The translations under genes and the position numbers were made by a program. Below, in pieces: positions 1-13,639 of a stretch of DNA of 64,000 bases; the stretch's first letter is position 1; each line of letters begins with the position of its first letter. Origin of the DNA: Cristatella mucedo (lineage: Eukaryota > Bryozoa > Phylactolaemata > Cristatellidae); contig WPIO01000033.1 in NCBI GenBank assembly GCA_009760855.2, positions 4,007,001 to 4,071,000 on the forward strand, read 5' to 3'. A model generated the notes under the pieces. It was not told where the DNA came from and did no database searches. It saw nothing but the letters and a program-made list of their open reading frames with translations.

Positions 1-719
1 AAAAGCGTGTCCCAGAACAGACGCTTGATTGTGTAAACCGTTAATATTCTTATGGATATCTAACGAGATCCAAAGAATTATATGTTGGCAAATCTGGACC
101 CATCTACTTCACAATCCCTAACCCTTTAACTGTCTTAAGGATAGGTGATTATGACTTAACTAGTTAATGGGACTTACTTGTTGCTTTAGCTGTCGATTGA
201 ACTGCTTGTTTGTGTGCAGTATTGTGTGCTTTCAGTCACCATGATTATATTGAGTTTAGGGACTCGAGCTAATTGTGACAGCGGTTTCTTAAGGAATCTT
301 GCAGCTCGTGGCTTTCGGTTTTTTCAAAAGCCCATGATTGACCAACCTTTGCTTCAGCTTCCAATGGGTACATTTGCAACATGCTAGTTACGCATGTCGA
401 GAATCGATGGTAACCATTGCAGTTTTATTGAACCGAGGCCAAAAATCTACAACCTTGGTTTAAAATGACTATTTTGACCAGTTGGAAAAAAACTAGTTAC
501 ATGGCAAGGAGTAGCGTGTAGGAGTATGTGGGCGAATTTAGCCAGGCTACACCCACTGCCTGCTTCCCTCTCTCCAATACCACATTGCACTGCAACCATG
601 AGATGAATTGTATTATTCTGACAGCACTAGTGCTAGGTTGGGACTTGGCTTAGTATCATGTCAGTGATTTTATCCTACTGGTCGGCTTTGTGTTAATACT
701 TGTCGTCATCTCTTCGCAG
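1..719. other. Intron of DDX46, no feature seen
   Basis: This stretch lies upstream of the first recognisable DDX46 exon and ends in a usable acceptor (TCTTCGCAG at 711-719). I found no further DDX46 exon, repeat or RNA gene in it. Confidence 0.6.
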
Positions 720-3303
720 ACGAAGACCATTGCCGAGCAAATGGCAGAGAAGCTTAATGCCCGGCTAGGTTATGTGCCCAAGCAGGAGGAAGAGGAAGAG
801 GAGGAGCCACCACCATCTACTGCCGACACCTTCAAGCGCTTCGAAGAGGAACTGGAAATTAACGACTTCCCACAGACAGCCCGATGGAAAGTCACTTCAC
901 GGGTATGCTTACCTTTATGCTTACCTTTATTTTTTAGCGACTGCTTCAGGTGTAGGCTCAACGTGTACCCTAGTATCCTAAATTGAAAAGTAGGGTCACT
1001 AGGCCATGAACGCATCTATGACCAATCAGGAGGGGCTTTTTGGGCAATTGGGTTGCCAGACTTGCCCCTGTAGCCTTCTTGAGATTGGCTGCTGCTGGAA
1101 AGGTCGAGGCCTTGCCACGTCTCGGACTATCCAATTTTAATCATCTAGCCACGTGCACTTGGCATGTAAACTGCAGAAAAGGCCAATAAACTTATTTGTG
1201 TCCCAAAGTGAAGCTTTCCAGAATTATAAAAAAAATTAATTTGTATAGCACTCTAAGGAGCTTAAACTATATTAAGGCGCTTCACATATGCCACGGGGCT
1301 CGACCCCACGACCTTGGTCGGAGCGAGCACCTTAACAACTAGGGGCTGCCTAAGAGCACTCTCATTCAATGGGTGGACTAGGTCTTTACTTGTTTCCACT
1401 GCTGCATGTGAACATGCTAGACACCTCTCTTGTGATAGCCTTTGCCGTAAAGAAAAGTTTTCACGTGGCACTGTTGCCTGCCAATTCAGTTAACCGTGAG
1501 CGAGCACTGAAGTGTAAAAGTACCTAGTCACCTGTATAATTATTATAATCGTCCGGGGTTGTCGGGTTTACACTTTTTGATTGTTATAGCTACCAGTCGG
1601 ACTGTTGACCTCCAATGGGGCGTCTTTATTTTTGAAAAGTTTACGTTTTTTCATAGTTTAAAGTGATGTTCTGAGGGTCCGTTTAGGGCTGAGTAGCTTA
1701 AATTTACGAATTTCACCAAAAATGCAATTCCGGTGATATTGTTTTTCAAAGAAAATCATTTTGTTGAGATCAATGTACTACTATGTAAATAGGTCTTACA
1801 AAATATTTTACTCACCATGCTCCGGTCATCTGTCAACAACCAAAATTTGGGATTACATTTTGTCAACTAGTTTGTCTTTTAATAGGCAAAACTTATTTCT
1901 GACCCCATTTCTCGAACTTTCCCCGACATTTTCCATTAAGTGCTCTATAGAAAACTTCCATGTGGTCTTTGTGGAGTTACAGAAGGAAGTACATTCATTA
2001 CATTACATAGATGGAGTTACAAAGTGCTGAAGAATGCTGCCCACTGAACGATGGTGGCCAAATATCCGATAACGGGTGCTGTGTGGGCGTTAGCTGATGG
2101 CTGTAAGCCATCGGCACCCTAGGGTGGGTTGGGTCTGGTCGGCTTTTCCACTTAAGGAGATCGTGGAATGCAGTATCTGTGGGACTAGATGTCACGAGGT
2201 TGGAACTGCTGTGATGCATAATACCACGCATAAACTACGTGCCTGCCTTATCTTGTGTCACCTCCACTATCCATGGTAACAAGCATTTACATTTTCAATC
2301 GTACCTAACATTTCATTCCCACTTCTCTTTGTGTGGCACTGCCTTCAACTGCTACTTTTGCAGCTGAGAAAATAGTAGTGCGGTTAGATCTGTACATATA
2401 TGTCTATCTACGGATAGAAGCTGCACCATTTCTACGAATTTTTTTCTACCTGGGAGACTTGCCGATCTTCAGTTCTCAGATGGCTCCCATTGCTAAGTGT
2501 ACTAATCACCACTATGGACAGTATAGATGCAGCTACTTCGTACTCGAAACGAGTTTGCTAGAAACGAGGTTGCTAGAAGCAGCTTAGCTATTTCAAGTCT
2601 TAGGCTCAACATGTACCTTTATGTGTGAGTGCAAGTAGCCTGATAATTACCAAGCATGCAGCCGGTTGGCTAAAGTCAGATAAGTAGGTATTGCTGGTAC
2701 GTTACTGTTTACCATGCCGATACGGTCAGTTATCACTGCCATACTTCAATTGTCACTGCCCGACTAAAATGCTACTGGTGTAACTTTTTTTCATTTTCCT
2801 GAATTAGTGTGTCAGTGAGCCGACGTCGTGTATGTGGGCTGTTTGGCCCAGCTATTTTTTGCAATACGCCTGATTAGCAAAATCGTGATTACTTTAGTTG
2901 CCTAATACAGAAGATGTCATACCTTACACTTGTAACTTTACAGGAAGCTTTGGCAAATATTAGTGAATATGCAGAGGCTGGAATAACTGTGAGGGGCACC
3001 TATGTGCTACCTGGCAAAGAGCCACCAGAGGGTGATAGGAAGTTGTATTTGGCAATAGAAGCTACATCCGAGTTAGCAATACAGAGAGCTAAAGCAGAGG
3101 TCACTCGCCTCATCAAGGAAGAACTCGTGCGTCTTGTAAGTAATCGCTATATTTGCCAGTATTGCGATTTGCGTTGCCGACTTGGGTCATTCGCCAGTAC
3201 CTGCATGTTTTGTGTATACATGATGCTATCTTCATAACAAAAATATTTATTCCAGCAAAACTCATATCAGCCAATCAACAAAAGTCGATACAAGGTATTG
3301 TAA
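720..3303 (+). CDS. DDX46: DDX46/PRP5 DEAD-box RNA helicase, last three coding exons
   Basis: Spliceosomal helicase of the U2 snRNP (family knowledge: acts in branch-site recognition and pre-spliceosome assembly in the nucleus). Coding exons are 720-902, 2944-3135 and 3256-3303, all phase 0, with GT donors at 903 and 3136 and AG acceptors before each exon. They encode 140 residues plus stop. Seen: an acidic run of E residues, then RFEEELEINDFPQTARWKV, then RGTYVLPGKEPPEGDRKLYL and KAEVTRLIKEELVRL, and the terminal QNSYQPINKSRYKVL. These match the C-terminal end of animal DDX46 almost residue for residue. The DEAD-box core is not in the window. The intron at 903-2943 holds an inverted SINE and a LINE tail. 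The gene converges on SLC25A38, whose stop is 235 bp away on the other strand. Confidence 0.94.
1236..1351 (-). repeat. tRNA-derived SINE (type 1), DDX46 intron
   Basis: Read on the minus strand, it has an A-box region (TTAAGGTGCTCGC), a B box (GGGTCGAGCCC-like), then a tail with GCGCCTTAATATAG and AGCTCCTTAGAGTGC before an AT-rich end. It matches the copies near 10.3, 19.4 and 61.4 kb. Confidence 0.75.
1965..2030 (+). repeat. LINE family-2 3' tail fragment
   Basis: Contains TTTGTGGAGTTACAGA followed by an ACATT/ACATTACAT repeat. This is the terminal signature of the second LINE family, also seen near 22.4, 23.1, 26.0, 42.9 and 60.3 kb. Confidence 0.65.
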
Positions 3304-3538
3304 TGCTGGGTGACACTTTGGGAATGGACAGCTATGGAAACATGAAGCGGGACAGGACATCGACAATATCTGCAAAAATGGTGGCGAATGCAGCATGACA
3401 GATGATGACATGATTGCCAAGTCTATCATCGGGGTGCTGCTTTTTTCGTACACACCACCATGCAGATGCGATTCTGAAGTAACAAAAGCTTCTCGTCGTC
3501 GTTTCTCTGGCTGGGCAAACGATGAGATACTTGCATTG
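3304..3538. other. Convergent 3' intergenic gap DDX46 / SLC25A38
   Basis: This 235-bp gap separates two stop codons on opposite strands, so the 3' UTRs probably overlap. The nearest minus-strand AATAAA is at 3247-3252, inside the last DDX46 intron. If SLC25A38 uses it, its 3' UTR would run antisense across the last DDX46 exon. That is inference; no transcript data are available. Confidence 0.5.
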
Positions 3539-6500
3539 TCATTTGATTCTGGCACTATTAGTAGACATCATTTGCATAGCTGTCTCATATACGGTCCAGG
3601 ACGTGGCTGACAATAAGGTCCGTCGCACCGAGCGAAGGACGATGCCTCGCCAGAAACCTGTGATGCCTCTCTCCTACAACCACACAATGAAAACCTTTTC
3701 GTTATGTACAAAGTTGAGACTATCATGCATTTGCGACTAGAGCCAATGTTATTTCCTTTCAGGTTGCGAAGGCAGCGGCATATATGAAAGCCATGTTTTT
3801 CTAATGGTATAATACAATGTAGAAAGGGCAGCTAGATTGATGTCGCATTTAGCATGGACAACAATGTGCATGTACTTTTACACTCATATCTATATGCTAA
3901 GAACCAAAAAGTACTGGTTCGTGTGGACAGCCTTGGTGCGAGCAAGTACGTGATCAAAAACTTTGTGTCTGCCTGCGCGTGTACGAATTTCGGATGAACT
4001 GATAAAACCTGTATGGCTACCACAGCAAGCCATGTTAAAGCATCAGCCTGATTGAACAGCTAGTTTTGGATTCGGTAAGCAAATCGCAGCAGCTGATCTC
4101 TATACCCCCTTGAAGCTTGGCTGACGTCAAGTCTAGTGTTGATGTTCTAACATATTCGAATCACTTAACGGGGTTCTAGCACAATCGTAACTGTCACAAG
4201 ACACAAACTAAGATTACTAAATGTAGGTCTGGAATGTTGCTATCTAATGATACATTACTAGCTCGACCCAAGTGAAAGAACTGACCTATGTTCATCCTGA
4301 CTATAAGTAAAGTTCTACATGAATTAAATGTAACTGAGCTATATTGTGATATGTTTCAGTAAACTTTGCATGCAAAGCTGGTTATTTATCCATCTGATTT
4401 ATCCATCGACTGGCTGGGCTTTCACGACATGCATTTTACTCTTTTCTTATCTCCAGCTTCCGGGCTGATAGGCGCTCTGCTGTACCCAATCTTTGGCATT
4501 ACATGATGACTATATATTAAATATACATTGATGTACTTATATGTTTATATAAACCCACATAGTTTTCAACAGTGGCACATCTAAGGTTATAAGGAGAGAA
4601 TCAGGTTATCGCAACATCGTTTGATTTTAGCAAAACGTTAAACATAGAAAATATCATTTAGCGTCCTGTATTTGACCTAAGCTATATTGGCTCAAGTTTT
4701 TCCAATATATTTTAACACCAAAAGAACCTATAAGCCATTTGTAAGGTCCAGTCGCATCCGAATACGGTATTTATTTTTGTGCAGAATTTTAAAGAAAACG
4801 ACCAAAAAACATCTACGGAACGAACGCTTCAAAGATGCGAGGTTCCTCGTTTACTGTTTAGCCCCTGAGCCAGAGAAGTTAAGCAAATAATTTCAACAGT
4901 GGTAGTACTACGAAGCCTGCATAAAAAAGGTCATTGAAGTGCCATGGCACTCTACCACACATAAGTTAAGATAAGTAATATGTTCACAGACGACTTCTGA
5001 CGTCATAACACATGTTAATGGCAGTGTGAACGAAAATGAAGATCCATTAAATGAATTACTAGGTGCTGCGAAAACATCGTTAAATGAGAGTAAACCTGCA
5101 CATGGAATTGTAAGCAGAAGCATCCCGACCCTCGTGGACTAAAAAAAAAAAAAAAAAAAATTTCAATCAAGGCAGCAGATCCTAAATCGGAATACAAGTA
5201 TTGTAGGACGATTAGAAGACCAGTGTATTTACATGGCTCTGAGTCCAACACATAGGCCATTCTGGGATAGTGTGAAGGGACTTGACACATAAGACAGATC
5301 GTTCTCGAATACTTAACTTGTGCGCGATTCTGTGCATGTCCTAACCGGCACCCATGGGTGTCTTCGATGTCTGCTTTTGTGCTTGTGTAAGCTTGAGTGA
5401 TGCTCGTGTGCGTTTGCAGGCTTGTCTCAGAGTGTTACGTTCAGGTCAATAACTTGGTTATTGCTGAAAGCTATAAAGTACCTGGATAGCGATTTGGTTC
5501 TCGTGGTGCGTTACAAAAGACATAGTTATTTCCATAGTAATAGTCACTATTTTTATCATTGCAAGCATCAAGACAATCGCTTGGACCTGCTACAGGATTA
5601 ATTCATCAGTTGACATGGGACAGTAGACACCCTATGACTCAACAAAGGCAAACATTTAAGTTGCTCATACTCTGTATTTTTATATTCTGCGAGCACTCAC
5701 CTTATAAATATGACTGATTACGACAGTTAACTTGCTGAATTGATCGGAACCCAATTGCATGTATGTCTTGACAACATCGGCAGGCTGGGTGACTAGGGAA
5801 GCCAAGCATCCAGCCAGCAAACCGCACCCGAAGTATATTGGCGGTAAATATGACTGCACCAAGCCTTTAATAAAACGGTATCGTGTTACGCAAGCTTACA
5901 GAGTACAGACGATTCCCGAGTTACGAACCTATTTGTTGCCTGTGTGCGTAACCCGGGTCGTCCGTAACTCGGATCACGATTTCTCATAAGTGCTGGAAGA
6001 AAAATTTTAATTCGGTCAAAATTTCGTTGCATTATAGGAAATATAAAAAATACCTAAGACAAGTTTCAAATTTTTCAACGAAGTGCCTAAAAAATAATAA
6101 GAATTAAGAACCAAAGGAAAACAAACACTACAAACCCTGAAAATATGACTGCAAAACACATGGCAGCAAAAACAACTAAAAAAGAAACAAGGATACCATA
6201 CTTTCAAATTTTTCTGGCTAAGTAATAAGAGGCAGCAATGCCTGTGCAACTGAACTCTTGCGAACGAACGCTGTTTCACTTGGTCAAAAGGAGCGGCCAG
6301 CCAGCGTGGATGCCTATGCTGGCCAGTGGTAGAACGCAGAGAAAAACCTTGCCAAGGAATCTTGGTGGGTATTCGCTCTCTGTTGTTGTGTCTACTCATC
6401 ATGGTGGGAAAGCATGAATTTTCTTCACGTATTTCGGAGGTTATATACTCTATCCTCACCCGACCCTTGCGGTGTAATTCTACCATGTTAACACCTAAAC

Positions 6501-9500
6501 GGACATTTCCAACCATTGGGAATGTGGGAGAAACTTTCAGTGTTTCTTCAAAAGAAACACCCAGAAAAAGTTGCAATTGGGTGTGTGATGGAGATAAAGA
6601 TTGACACTTGCCTAACTCATTTCAGAAACATTCTGAAACGAACGATGAAACAAATCTCATTTGACATGTTTTTATCAAAAACCCCTGCAGATGAAAGCGA
6701 TGAGAACATGGCGAAAAGGGCACAGATCATCGAATGTTCAGTTATTCATTTATATTTTCATATTTATATTCATTTCAGCCTTCCTCCTATAACTCCGGCA
6801 GCGTCTTTAAGTTGTCTGATCTCTAAGGTAAATGCTGTACTTTATATTTGATAAAACCAGTCTATTGCAGTCCATTATATCAGACTAATGGCATTTCAAT
6901 TCATTTCAATGGGGAGAATTTATTAGACATACGAGTGATTTGAGTTACGAGCTCCGTCACGGAACTAATTAACCTAGTAAGTCAAGGCACCACTATATAT
7001 ACCACATTGTTTCAACCAACCCAGAGTTACTCTCCCTGCTGTGAATCTCACTTAATGGTCATCAGGCTCACAAACTTAGTGATCATAAAGGCCAGCAAGA
7101 ATTCCGACAGCCACTCTTAGTGTGTGCCTACGGAATTCGTGTTCGATAGTTCTATAAAACCCGAATACCAGGTGACATGCTTTATGGATGATATCACTGA
7201 TCTGCTTGCAATGGCCAAGACAGCAGGCATACTGTAAGCAGCTACATGTACACGAAGGACGAATCACAAAGGCCCACTAAATGTTGTAATAAACTGGTGT
7301 TTTAAGCTTCTTTTAAAATGTAATGTCAGGGGACGTTGTAACGTGCGTCGGTAGTGAGTTCCAGGCTTTTGAATCACACGAACTAAATAAAGGGACCATC
7401 TCCAATGGTTTGTACGGGGTTTGTTTGAGGTTTGTACGAGGTATGGTTACACAATTCGAGTCAGAACAGCGGGTTGTACGATTCTTCGCCTGGTGGGGAG
7501 CAGTTCGGATATTAGGCTAGAGCCAGAGAATTAAGGGACCGAAACGTAAGTGGCAGTACCTTGAAGTCTCTATGCTGCTTGATTGAGACCCAGTGCAGGT
7601 CGGCGAGAATATGTGTGATGTGGGAATTGCGACGCTCACGACAGACAAGCCTAACTGCAGGGCTTTGCAAAAACTTAAATATCCTGATTGCACAGGCCAG
7701 TAGACCAGCAAGCAATGAGTTACAGAAGTCAAGACGGGATGTCACAAATGCATTGACTAGTTTCGATGTAGTACCCCTGTCTAAGCATGCCCAAATTTTA
7801 GCAATGCTATGCCGCTGAAAGAAGGAAGACTTGACTGTGGAGTAAATGTGGTCGTCTAATGAAAGGTCACTTTGGGACAGGACACGTAAATATCTTCTTT
7901 GCCCCAGCTGCTCAATCCCCTTCCGACCTGCCGTCATTGGTAGAATGCTACAACAAGACACCAGCTGACATGCTCGACGAGTTTGGCATGTCAGCCTATT
8001 AGCAGTGTGCCCTCGACAAGACGGCCTACGGTTTACCACAGACATTAAACTAGTTAGGTCTGCTAAGCACAGGTTTGAGAAAGCATACAAAAAAGATCAG
8101 GACTGACTGTCCATCGACAGGCATAGGAGGAATACTGTAGATCATACCAATCGATACTAGCAAAGGCCAAGTCTAGCTATTATAAAACATTGTTGAATCA
8201 CAAATGCTCAATCCAGAAATGCTTATGTCTACGATCAACCATCTCCTTAACTGTTAACTGTTCCAAGGTTAGCTTCTTAATTAGTGATCAAGTGATCTTG
8301 CTGATCGCTTCTTTAACTTCTTTGTCAAAACGTAGACAAGATTAGAAAGTCCATCCTTAGGATAGCTGTATTTCAACAAGATAGACAAGATTAGAAAGTC
8401 CATCCTTAAGGTCAAAGACTATATAGTCTCCCCTCTGGACTAGCAGTCTCCCCCTCTGGACTCCTGCCCCTCAATTCCGTGCAGCACCTCAATGTCTACA
8501 TTCATGGAAGCCACGAGTGACCTCAACCTGAAGTTCACATTTCAATCAAAGAAGAAAACTAGTCCTCTAGACCCTATTTCAAGTGTCCTGCTTCTATGAT
8601 GCATAGATCTGCTGCTGCCATCCATAGCTAACATTATAAATATGTCATTAGCCTTAGGTCTTTCCCCAGCACCTTTTAGAAAGGGCGTAGTCAGGCAACT
8701 ACTTAAGAAAGCAACACTAAACTAAGAGAACTTGAGCAACTTCCACCCAGTCTCACTTCTACCGTTCACATCAACGAGTTATGGCAGACCAGCTGAACTG
8801 TTAATATTAAAACTTTAAACCTAGCTAGTCAAGTTCCATTCTGGTATTAGAGCAAATCCCTCCACCTACTCAGTATTGCTTCGGTTGTATAACGGCCTTC
8901 TTAGGAATGCCGACTTAGGTAAAGTCTCTATGCTAGGTTTGCTCAATCTTTCGGAAGTTTTTGATACTTTCGATCACCAAGTACTTCAGCGGGACACTCT
9001 AGAGCAATGATGTAAACGGACAAATATCATCCGACGAATTACTGAAGTACGGTGTACCTCAGTGCTCTGTGCTTAGTCTACTTCTTTTCACGGTTTATAG
9101 TCTCCTTCTTGCCGATGTGATTGCCACGCACAACCTATGCATCCACTTCTATGCAGATGGCACTCGGTTGTACTTTTCCAATAATCCCTCCCAGCCCCCA
9201 GCAAGTCAATTTCTCTTAACTGCTTTGCTGCATGTACTGATGACATGTGCACATGCATGACAGCAAATTTCCTTAAATTAAATGATGATAAAACCAACTT
9301 ACTAGTTCTGGGCAAACCAATAGTGATTCAGAAATTGGAAACCTAACACTTTAAATCGGCTCTGCCAGCATATCTCCTGTTGCAAGTGCACACAATCTAG
9401 GTGTCCTGTTCCTATGTGTCATTAGACGACCACATTAGCTTCACAGACAAATTTGCCACCTTCACCTACATAAAATTGCTCAAATTTGGGCTTGCTTAGA

Positions 9501-12500
9501 CAGAGATACAACCAAATTGGTCCATGCATATGTGACATCCCGTATCGATAATGTAAACTTGCTTGCTGGTCTACCGGCCTGCGCAGTCAGGTGCCTACTC
9601 TTGGTGCAAAATATAGCAGCTACGCTTGTCTGTCGTGAGCGCCGCAGTTAATACATCACACTACTCTTGCCGACGTGCATTGGCTCCCAGTCATGCAACG
9701 CACCGACTTCAAGGTTCTGTCACTAACTTTTAGGTCTCTTCATTATTGTCTCCAGCCAACCTATCAGATCTACTCCTCTGCGAGGCTAGGCATCGTACTA
9801 CCCAATTTTCTGAATCAAATCGTTTAGCTTCACCTCGTACGAACCTCAAATCCTTTGGAGACTGTGTTTTCGTTCGTATACTCCCAAAGCCTGGAGCTCA
9901 ATCCCGACTGATGGCATGACATCCCCTGCCTTGACGAAATTTAAAAAGAAGCTAAAAAGGCATCTATTTGCCAAAGCATTTAGTGGGTGCATGTGATTCG
10001 TCCTTTACGTGCTTTCGCGTGCTGACACTGGGCATGCTGCCACTAATCATATTTGCATGTTGACCCAGTGCATGTCACCTCTAATCATGTTATGCTTGTA
10101 GACACTGAGCATGCTACTTCTAACCATTCGATCATGCTTCCTTTGCAATATAAGAAAAATTCCTAGAAATAGAACAAGTTTTCCGAGGGTGAGACATAAA
10201 TGAATTACTATTATTATAAACAAATTAAAAAAATAATTTATTTATATAGCGCCCTGAGAGAACTTAATTTCAATTCAGGCACTTCACATATGACATAGGG
10301 CTCGAGCCCACAACCTCGGCCTAAACTTTGTCGAGGCGAGCACCTTAACCACTGGGCCAAACCAGATTATTATGAATAAGTCAGGATCTGCAAATATATA
10401 ATGAGAATAAAGTGATGCGGATTTGTCTGTGAACATGTCAAATTTCTATGAGCTAGATGCATCTAGCTGCATAGCTCACTCCACATTTGTCATCATAATC
10501 ACTATAATAATAATAATAATAATAATGTACTTGATAAAGCGCCCTCAGAGAACTCAATCTCTTTCTAGGCGCTATTTGCTGAAAAGGGAAACGCGATTGA
10601 GTGGTGACTAATACCACTTAGGGTCATTCCCGTAGGATGGGGGCCAGATGAAGGGTCCTCAAACGTGATCCCAATTTAGCACACCCTTTTAGTCTCCCCC
10701 CACCCGAAGCATAGTAGCCCATCCCAGGTATTAGATGTTTCTCGGGGGACTGCAAATTTTATTTACATACGGCTAAACAGGCCTGCTAGGCTTGAAGCTT
10801 CAGATTTGGTATTTAGATGGGCTATCAATCTTTTAGAGGCTATAATTTGTTGGATGTAGCTAAATGAGTTCATTCCTTTTATGTGTAAAGGGGGCCTAGC
10901 TTCAGGCTCTCCAAATTAAAACAACTATTTCTTTTTCACAGAGTTTGAAGGGAGGTTCCGTGGACCGGTGGAAAAAAGATGGAGCTTCAGGTCTTTTTAA
11001 AACAGGAGCTACCAGTTGTTTAGATGGGCTAAAGAACTTTCCGGGTGGTCTGCTACCGATGTCAAGGTTCAGGAGTCGCCCATTAATTTTTTAGATGTTA
11101 CTAAATATTTCTAACGGAGCTAAAATGGCCTACTGGAGGGCACATTTTTGGCATGCACCACTTCGGATTTGTCTACAAAAAAGAATTACTTGAAATAGAG
11201 ATTAGTCAAAGAGGGATTCTAGAGGCACCCTTTCAGCACTCAATATCGGAGTAGTTGTGTTGAAGGAGGCCTAAAGACATTGCAGAGCCTCCGGTTACAA
11301 ATTTCCAGAAGATTTACCTTCTAAAACTAGCTCTATACCTGGTAAGGAAGTGGGGCTAATGTGCAATAGTTATTGCACGTCCAAAGGGCCTGAACATAAA
11401 ACCATGTCACTCAAAGTATCTCTAGTCAGGCAGTCGAGTATAGCAAAATGAGCAAGATCTGTTAATCAATCATCTATGGGGCAAGCACCAATGTCAATTT
11501 CTTGGGTTCTTGCATACATACTCTGCACTTGTGAGTATTCAAGAAATTCAAACCTTACAAGAAAAAAATATGTGGTAAGGTGTAGTAAGGTGTGATACGT
11601 AAGCTAGCCTTTGGCAAAGAATAGAATTAAATAAATTGGTAGAAAAATCGTTAACGACTGCTTGTCCACATGGACAATACAAAACACCAACTAATGCAGC
11701 AGCTACATACTCGACGGAAAGATGCATTGCTAAGGGCAAACAGTAAAGTTTTACAGCGGCAACTCTACACGAGTCTGTCTATCTTATTTGTTCCTTTCAG
11801 TGGTTCGATATAGCTGGCAATAAAATAGTATATTCAATGTCCAAGTTGACATTGTTTACTATTAATTCTGATTCTACGTTCGGCTGTAGCACATCGCCAT
11901 TTACCTAGACAAACAATAACCCTGGCATACGGTACAAGCATTCAGCCAGTAGTGAATGGTGGAAATATCTAGACCCGCAAGTCTGCTACCTACTGCCGGT
12001 AAGCAATCGTAGAGCAACTGCTGGTGCTACCATTGACTTGGATTCTAATTGCTGTTGCATAGCGCTTTCCCTCTTACCCGTAACAAAGGGAGAAAACACT
12101 ACCTAGTCATGTCCCAGTTAGATAGGCAAAACAAATGGCTACTGTCATACAAACCACAATGCAAGACTACCTTCAACCAATGCACAACCTTCAGCAACAA
12201 CGATTGGCAAAGGGCAAAAACGGAACAGAAATGTATGATCACTGTGACACACAATTGTGACATATTCGAGAGCTAGCACTGCTCTGGTTTGACCCAGGGG
12301 TAAGATAGTCGCCTTTAACGACCAAGGTCGTGGGCTCAAGCCCTTCAGCATGGGTGGAGCGCCTGGATAGAACTTCAGTTCTCTTTGGGCACTATATAAC
12401 AGGGAAAGTCAAGAAAATACTTATAAGTTATGTCCGACAATCGAATATGTGTTTATGGTACATTTCGAACGACAAATATGTTAGAACTGGGATAGGAATT

Positions 12501-13608
12501 TCTGACGACTTCCGTATAAAAGATAAAATGATTATGCAAACCACGCCTAACCCGGGATATAAACCGGAAGCAAAAATCAACAACTAAAAAATGTACCGAT
12601 CTTTGCATCATATGCGACTTGTATCCCAACTTGTCGAACCTTGGTATATCGCTATAGATGCTTGCAGCTTGTTAAGGTGCATTCTTGTGACATTTATACA
12701 GCTTCATTTCCATGGTCAGTTGGTGCCTTGTAAATTCCATAACTCGGCTACTAATTCACGCATCGGAATGAAATTTGAAATGCGAGTTCAGCTCTGCTTG
12801 TTTGACACGTCTGAAATTTTTTTTTATTTCGGCTGGATACATTTGGCTGTATACGTCATCAAACGTCCTGGAGCATTATTTTCCATAATCATGGACATAC
12901 AGAACCAAATGTTGGGTTACAAGTCGCATATGATACAGAGATCGGTACATTTTTTTATTTGTAAATTTGTTGCTTCCGGTTTACATCCGGGTTAGGTGTG
13001 GTTTGCATTACCGTTTTTTTCATGCGGAAGTCGTCAGAACTTCCATACCCAGTTCTAACACATTTGTCTTTCGAAAGGTACCATAAACACTTATTCGATT
13101 GTCGGACGTATTTTACAGGGTATTTTCTTGACTTTGCCCTATAAATGAAGGATACAAACAACCATCGAGTAAGCTCCCATCATGCAGCACTATGCATGCT
13201 TCTGGAATGACCTGTTGGTATGAAATCTTTCAAGCCATTGTAGAACATCAGATACAAACCACTGAATGGAGCATCCCTGAGTATCATTGCAGAAGTTCCA
13301 CGGTAAAGACCTGCAGTACAAACATGGTTGGCAGTTTCAGAGGATGAACACATACTATTAAAAGTATAAGCATACTCTTGCTTATAGGCTGCGTGTTCAT
13401 CATAGTAGAAAAGTAGAAATAGTGAAAGCAGCAACAACAGTTTTGGTGGTCTGAGCTTTAAAACCTCTTCTTTAACGCGGCTATTTCTGACCCTTGAAAT
13501 CATAAAATTTCAAATGGCTAGCTAATGGCAACAGAACACTCAAACAACCTGCAAGGGCAATTCTGGTTGATTTACTTTTAAATATTAACTAGTCGGTGGC
13601 CACCACAG

Positions 13609-13639
<31 letters not shown>

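Noticed and set aside
6016-6576. 186-codon open frame on the minus strand
   Set aside because: No recognisable domain and no carrier homology; it lies in a SLC25A38 intron and overlaps antisense the pogo-like remnant.
7248-9995. Single LINE insertion with 5' inversion (twin priming)
   Set aside because: Both halves contain the same RT C-terminal region, which one inverted insertion cannot give.
12591-12995. 134-codon plus-strand frame in the centre of the 740-bp element as a transposase
   Set aside because: It shows no DDE/DDD or zinc-finger pattern and starts inside the inverted-repeat arm; probably chance.
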